A stretch of DNA of 8,057 nucleotides, from positions 1-8,057 of the forward strand of contig CAWEFA010000064.1 of the NCBI GenBank assembly GCA_963808135.1, in the 5' to 3' direction. The translations under genes and the position numbers were made by a program. Shown here piece by piece: positions 6,201 through 8,057 of the stretch. The stretch comes from CAWEFA01 sp963808135. Its GTDB lineage: Bacteria; Bacteroidota; Bacteroidia; Bacteroidales; DTGW01. Every line of letters starts with the position of its first letter. Within the stretch, counting starts at the first letter, position 1. Below the pieces are notes generated by a model. That model searched no databases and was not told the DNA's origin. It saw nothing but the letters and a program-made list of their open reading frames with translations.

Positions 6201-7589
6201 TTATTCATAATAAATACTCTCAATTTTCTCAATATTCTTCGGAATAGGTTTTCCCAATACCCTGCATCCAGTTTGGGTGATAAGCAAATCATCTTCTATA
6301 CGTATGCCGCCAAACCCTTTATATTCTTCCAGTTTATCATAATTTATAAATTCTGTAAATTTTTTTTCGCCCTTCCATTGGTTTATTAGTGCGGGGATAA
6401 AATATATTCCCGGTTCATCGGTTATAACAAATCCCGGTTCGAGTTCTCGCGCCATACGCAAATAAGCCAGCCCAAACTGGTTGCTTCTTTTATATTCCTT
6501 GTTATATCCTATATATTTTTCACCTAACCCTTCCATATCATGAACATCGAGACCGAGCATATGGCCTAAACCGTGAGGGAAAAACAGTGCATGGGCGCCT
6601 GCATCAACAGCATTATCAGTATTTCCTTTCATCAAACCAATTGACTTAAGCCCCGCTGTAATTACTTTTGCCGCGGCAAGATGAATATCCCGATAGGATA
6701 AACCTGGCCCTGCAATACGAACAACCTCTAAATTGGCAGTAAGTACAATTTCATAAATTTCCCGCTGGCGCGCATCGAATTTCCTCCTACCGGCATGGTA
6801 CGCGTAATATCGCTTGCATAATGCATAAGCGATTCGGCGCCTGCATCCACTGAACAGCAATTGTCCTTTTTTGAGCGTATTGTTGTAATAAGGGTTGTGC
6901 AATATTTCTCCGTGAATGCTGCAAATAATACTAAACGGCACGTTATAACCATGCGATAAACAAATTCCTTCAATAACGCCTTCAATTTCGCGTTCAGTTA
7001 TGCCCGGTCTTGCCATTTTCATTGCAGTTTTATGCATTATTCCGGCTACGTCAATCATGTTTTCAATTTCATTAATTTCCTGTTCATCTTTTATGCTACG
7101 CAGTTTAATAATTGCAGTAATTAGCGATTCAGAAGCCATTTTGTTAACTTCTTCTGGATGGCAATTGAATGCAGATGATAATTGAATTTTTGTTTCTCCC
7201 TGGTAAACCGGCACAATGTGTATTACCCTTTTTTTATTTAATGTTTCCGAAAGTAAATTATTAAATACTTCGATGGAATAATATTTTTTAACACCTGCTT
7301 TTGCAGCTAATTCAGGTAAAGCAGGCAATGAACCTGTCCAGATTATATCTGAAATTTTTAATTCATCGCCGAACAGAATTTCTTCGCCGGAATCAATATC
7401 AATAATGGCCATTAAATTGGGAATATCGAGACCAAAGAAATATAAGAAATTACTATCCTGCCTGAACCGATAACAATTACCGGGATAGTTATAAGGTACT
7501 TCCCTGTTTCCAGGGAATAATACTATACCTGTTTTCAGAAGTTCTTTTAATGATCTTCTTCTTTCTATATATTTATTTGCATTAAACAT
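6201..7589 (-). CDS. pepP: Xaa-Pro aminopeptidase (M24B, PepP-like) with an internal out-of-frame segment
   Basis: This 462-residue frame encodes an aminopeptidase P, a cytoplasmic enzyme that removes N-terminal residues preceding proline using two divalent metals. An AMP_N domain comes first (about 1-140, with RFRQDSNFLYFFG at 41-53), then the pita-bread catalytic domain (about 160-450). Active-site parts in frame include H231 (ILHNPYY), the metal ligand H339 in FPHGLGHMLGLDVHD, E392 in TDEPGIYF and E432 in IRIEDD. The other two ligands, the aspartates of DAGAE and SDITRT, are missing from this translation. Residues 247-269 are an unrelated Arg/Tyr-rich stretch because 6782-6850 is read in the wrong frame. 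Restoring the frame gives a canonical protein of the same length. As written the product would be inactive; the sequence may contain two small errors. The gene is separated from kdpD by 120 bases and is probably transcribed alone or with it. Confidence 0.88.
   Translation of the reverse strand: MFNANKYIERRRSLKELLKTGIVLFPGNREVPYNYPGNCYRFRQDSNFLYFFGLDIPNLMAIIDIDSGEEILFGDELKISDIIWTGSLPALPELAAKAGVKKYYSIEVFNNLLSETLNKKRVIHIVPVYQGETKIQLSSAFNCHPEEVNKMASESLITAIIKLRSIKDEQEINEIENMIDVAGIMHKTAMKMARPGITEREIEGVIEGICLSHGYNVPFSIICSIHGEILHNPYYNNTLKKGQLLFSGCRRRIAYALCKRYYAYHAGRRKFDARQREIYEIVLTANLEVVRIAGPGLSYRDIHLAAAKVITAGLKSIGLMKGNTDNAVDAGAHALFFPHGLGHMLGLDVHDMEGLGEKYIGYNKEYKRSNQFGLAYLRMARELEPGFVITDEPGIYFIPALINQWKGEKKFTEFINYDKLEEYKGFGGIRIEDDLLITQTGCRVLGKPIPKNIEKIESIYYE
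6780..6854 (-). other. Compensated double frameshift in the aminopeptidase catalytic core
   Basis: On the minus strand the expected catalytic segment VDAGAESLMHYASDITRT, followed by MPVGG, is encoded uninterrupted from 6850 to 6782. This frame is displaced by one base from the flanking gene. Entry requires removing one base around 6851-6854 (TTCA between CTG and GTG, where TTA or TTC would give Leu or Phe). Exit requires one added A at the AAA of 6780-6782, so that GGA GGA AAA TTC reads GGKF. The segment contains two of the five metal-binding residues of the M24 family. No stop codon arises in either frame, so the error is invisible to a gene caller. Confidence 0.85.
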
Positions 7590-7610
7590 ATTTTAATTTT
7601 TTTAGGAAAG

Positions 7611-7618
7611 CAAAAATA
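7611..7618 (-). promoter_or_regulatory. Putative -7 promoter element for the aminopeptidase gene
   Basis: On the minus strand this reads TATTTTTG, matching TAnnTTTG. It ends 21 bases before the ATG, giving a short predicted leader of about 15 bases. No -33 TTG occurs at the usual spacing; the TTGs upstream are 9 and 28 bases away. The similar element at 7728-7735 is an alternative. Confidence 0.3.
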
Positions 7619-7797
7619 TTTTTAAATCAATCATCTTTTTATTTAACAATAAATTAGATATGTCGGCACTGTCTAACTCTTATGAAGTACCTATAAATTT
7701 TGGGTTGCATAAGTTTTAATGTTGAGACAAAAATACAAATTTAAAATTAAGCAGTTCATTTTCAGAAGATAATATTAAAAAATATTTACGAATACAC

Positions 7798-7827
7798 TTG
7801 GTTTTTTTGATTATTTTATTATATTCG
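7798..7827 (+). promoter_or_regulatory. Putative Bacteroidetes-type promoter for the rightward hypothetical gene
   Basis: TTG at 7798-7800 and TATATTCG at 7820-7827 are separated by 19 bases, the typical spacing between the -33 and -7 elements of Bacteroidetes sigma-ABfr promoters. The -7 box differs from TAnnTTTG at one position (C for T). The predicted start is about 4-8 bases downstream, leaving a leader of around 45 bases before the ATG at 7879. This is the best two-element promoter in the window. Confidence 0.5.
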
Positions 7828-7878
7828 CAGGATAATATAAGTTATCAACAATTTGCTAACAATTTAAAGCAAATAAAT

Positions 7879-8057
7879 ATGCCATATCGACGACTTCCAA
7901 ATACCGATGCAGCAAGGCTAAAATCCTTAAGAGCTGCATACTTCAAAGCAAAAGAATTACCTCCTTTTAAATTGGCGTTTTCACAGAGTACGTTTCAAAA
8001 GATTCAATCGTTTCTTCCACTTTTTGAGAAAAGTGTAGCGGAAAGCAGGTTTACTTA
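7879..8057 (+). CDS. Conserved Bacteroidetes hypothetical protein, N-terminal part (runs off right edge)
   Basis: This frame is open from ATG 7879 to the window end: 59 complete codons, no stop. It was read directly from the sequence. The protein begins MPYRRLPNTDAARLKSLRAA, continues with KELPPFKLAFSQSTFQKIQSF and is rich in basic and aromatic residues. It has no signal peptide or membrane segment, so it is probably cytoplasmic. I recall closely similar N-termini in Bacteroidetes proteins annotated only as hypothetical; I know of no assigned function and do not propose one. It is the only plus-strand gene, diverges from the aminopeptidase, and is preceded by a good two-element promoter. The start is supported by the in-frame TAA (7874-7876) just upstream and by the promoter spacing. 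No Shine-Dalgarno sequence is present. Confidence 0.72.
   Translation, partial: MPYRRLPNTDAARLKSLRAAYFKAKELPPFKLAFSQSTFQKIQSFLPLFEKSVAESRFT

Larger units (their letters stand above)
7590..7878. other. Divergent intergenic region with promoters in both directions
   Basis: This 289-base AT-rich spacer lies between the leftward aminopeptidase gene and the rightward hypothetical gene. It carries promoter-like motifs toward both sides. A second leftward TAnnTTTG match (TATTTTTG on the minus strand, 7728-7735) could serve as an alternative start with a leader of about 130 bases. No hairpin, repeat or credible small gene was seen. Confidence 0.5.

Noticed and set aside
5879..6389. Plus-strand open frames with hydrophobic Phe/Ile-rich translations near 6.0-6.4 kb
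   Set aside because: The hydrophobicity comes from reading AT-rich DNA antisense to kdpD and the aminopeptidase; no promoter or signal peptide pattern supports them.
6848..6860. Programmed ribosomal frameshifting in the aminopeptidase
   Set aside because: There is no slippery heptamer or downstream hairpin at the first shift point, and two opposite shifts within about 75 bases would be required. Error or mutation is simpler.
6728..6985. Minus-strand 85-codon frame inside the aminopeptidase gene as a separate gene
   Set aside because: Only its middle part is meaningful, and that is the displaced catalytic block of the aminopeptidase. Its ends are out-of-frame translation, so it is treated as frameshift evidence rather than as a gene.
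7719..7772. 17-codon plus-strand frame in the divergent spacer
   Set aside because: It is too short, Lys/Phe-rich as expected from AT-rich spacer DNA, and has no promoter or ribosome-binding evidence.

Overview
The window looks like chromosomal DNA from a member of the Bacteroidota. It is AT-rich and its genes lack recognisable Shine-Dalgarno sequences, having A/T-rich leaders instead. Several gene starts are preceded by the phylum's TAnnTTTG (-7) promoter motif. The protein families also fit: an FHS-type sugar transporter beside a ROK kinase, and a right-edge protein starting MPYRRLPNTDAAR, an N-terminus I recall from Bacteroidetes hypothetical proteins. No rRNA, tRNA, mobile element, CRISPR array or phage gene is visible.

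Layout, right to left along the minus strand, which carries all genes but one. The right edge (7879-8057, +) holds the first 59 codons of the conserved hypothetical protein, divergent from the rest. The 289-base divergent spacer (7590-7878) carries promoter-like motifs in both directions. Then come an M24B Xaa-Pro aminopeptidase (6201-7589), the sensor kinase KdpD (3408-6080), the response regulator KdpE (2684-3367), a ROK-family sugar kinase-like protein (1620-2555), an FHS-family sugar/H+ symporter-like MFS protein (451-1593), and the N-terminal part of a secreted TPR protein (1-341), which runs off the left edge.

Functional reading. KdpD and KdpE form a complete two-component pair. The kdpFABC potassium pump genes they normally control are not in this window. 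The ROK protein and MFS transporter are 26 bases apart and probably form a sugar uptake and phosphorylation unit with its own promoter.

The most notable observation is in the aminopeptidase. The reading frame is open from end to end, but an internal stretch of about 23 codons (6782-6850) is read in the wrong frame. The conserved catalytic segment, with the first two metal-binding aspartates (VDAGAE...SDITRTMPVGG), is perfectly preserved in a neighbouring frame. It is bounded by an apparent +1 (near 6851-6854) and a compensating -1 (near 6780-6782). This is either a pair of sequence errors or a very recent inactivation. A second point is that the ROK protein lacks the usual ExGH glutamate and the zinc-binding cysteine cluster while keeping the catalytic Asp. 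I found no clearly new multi-gene system here.
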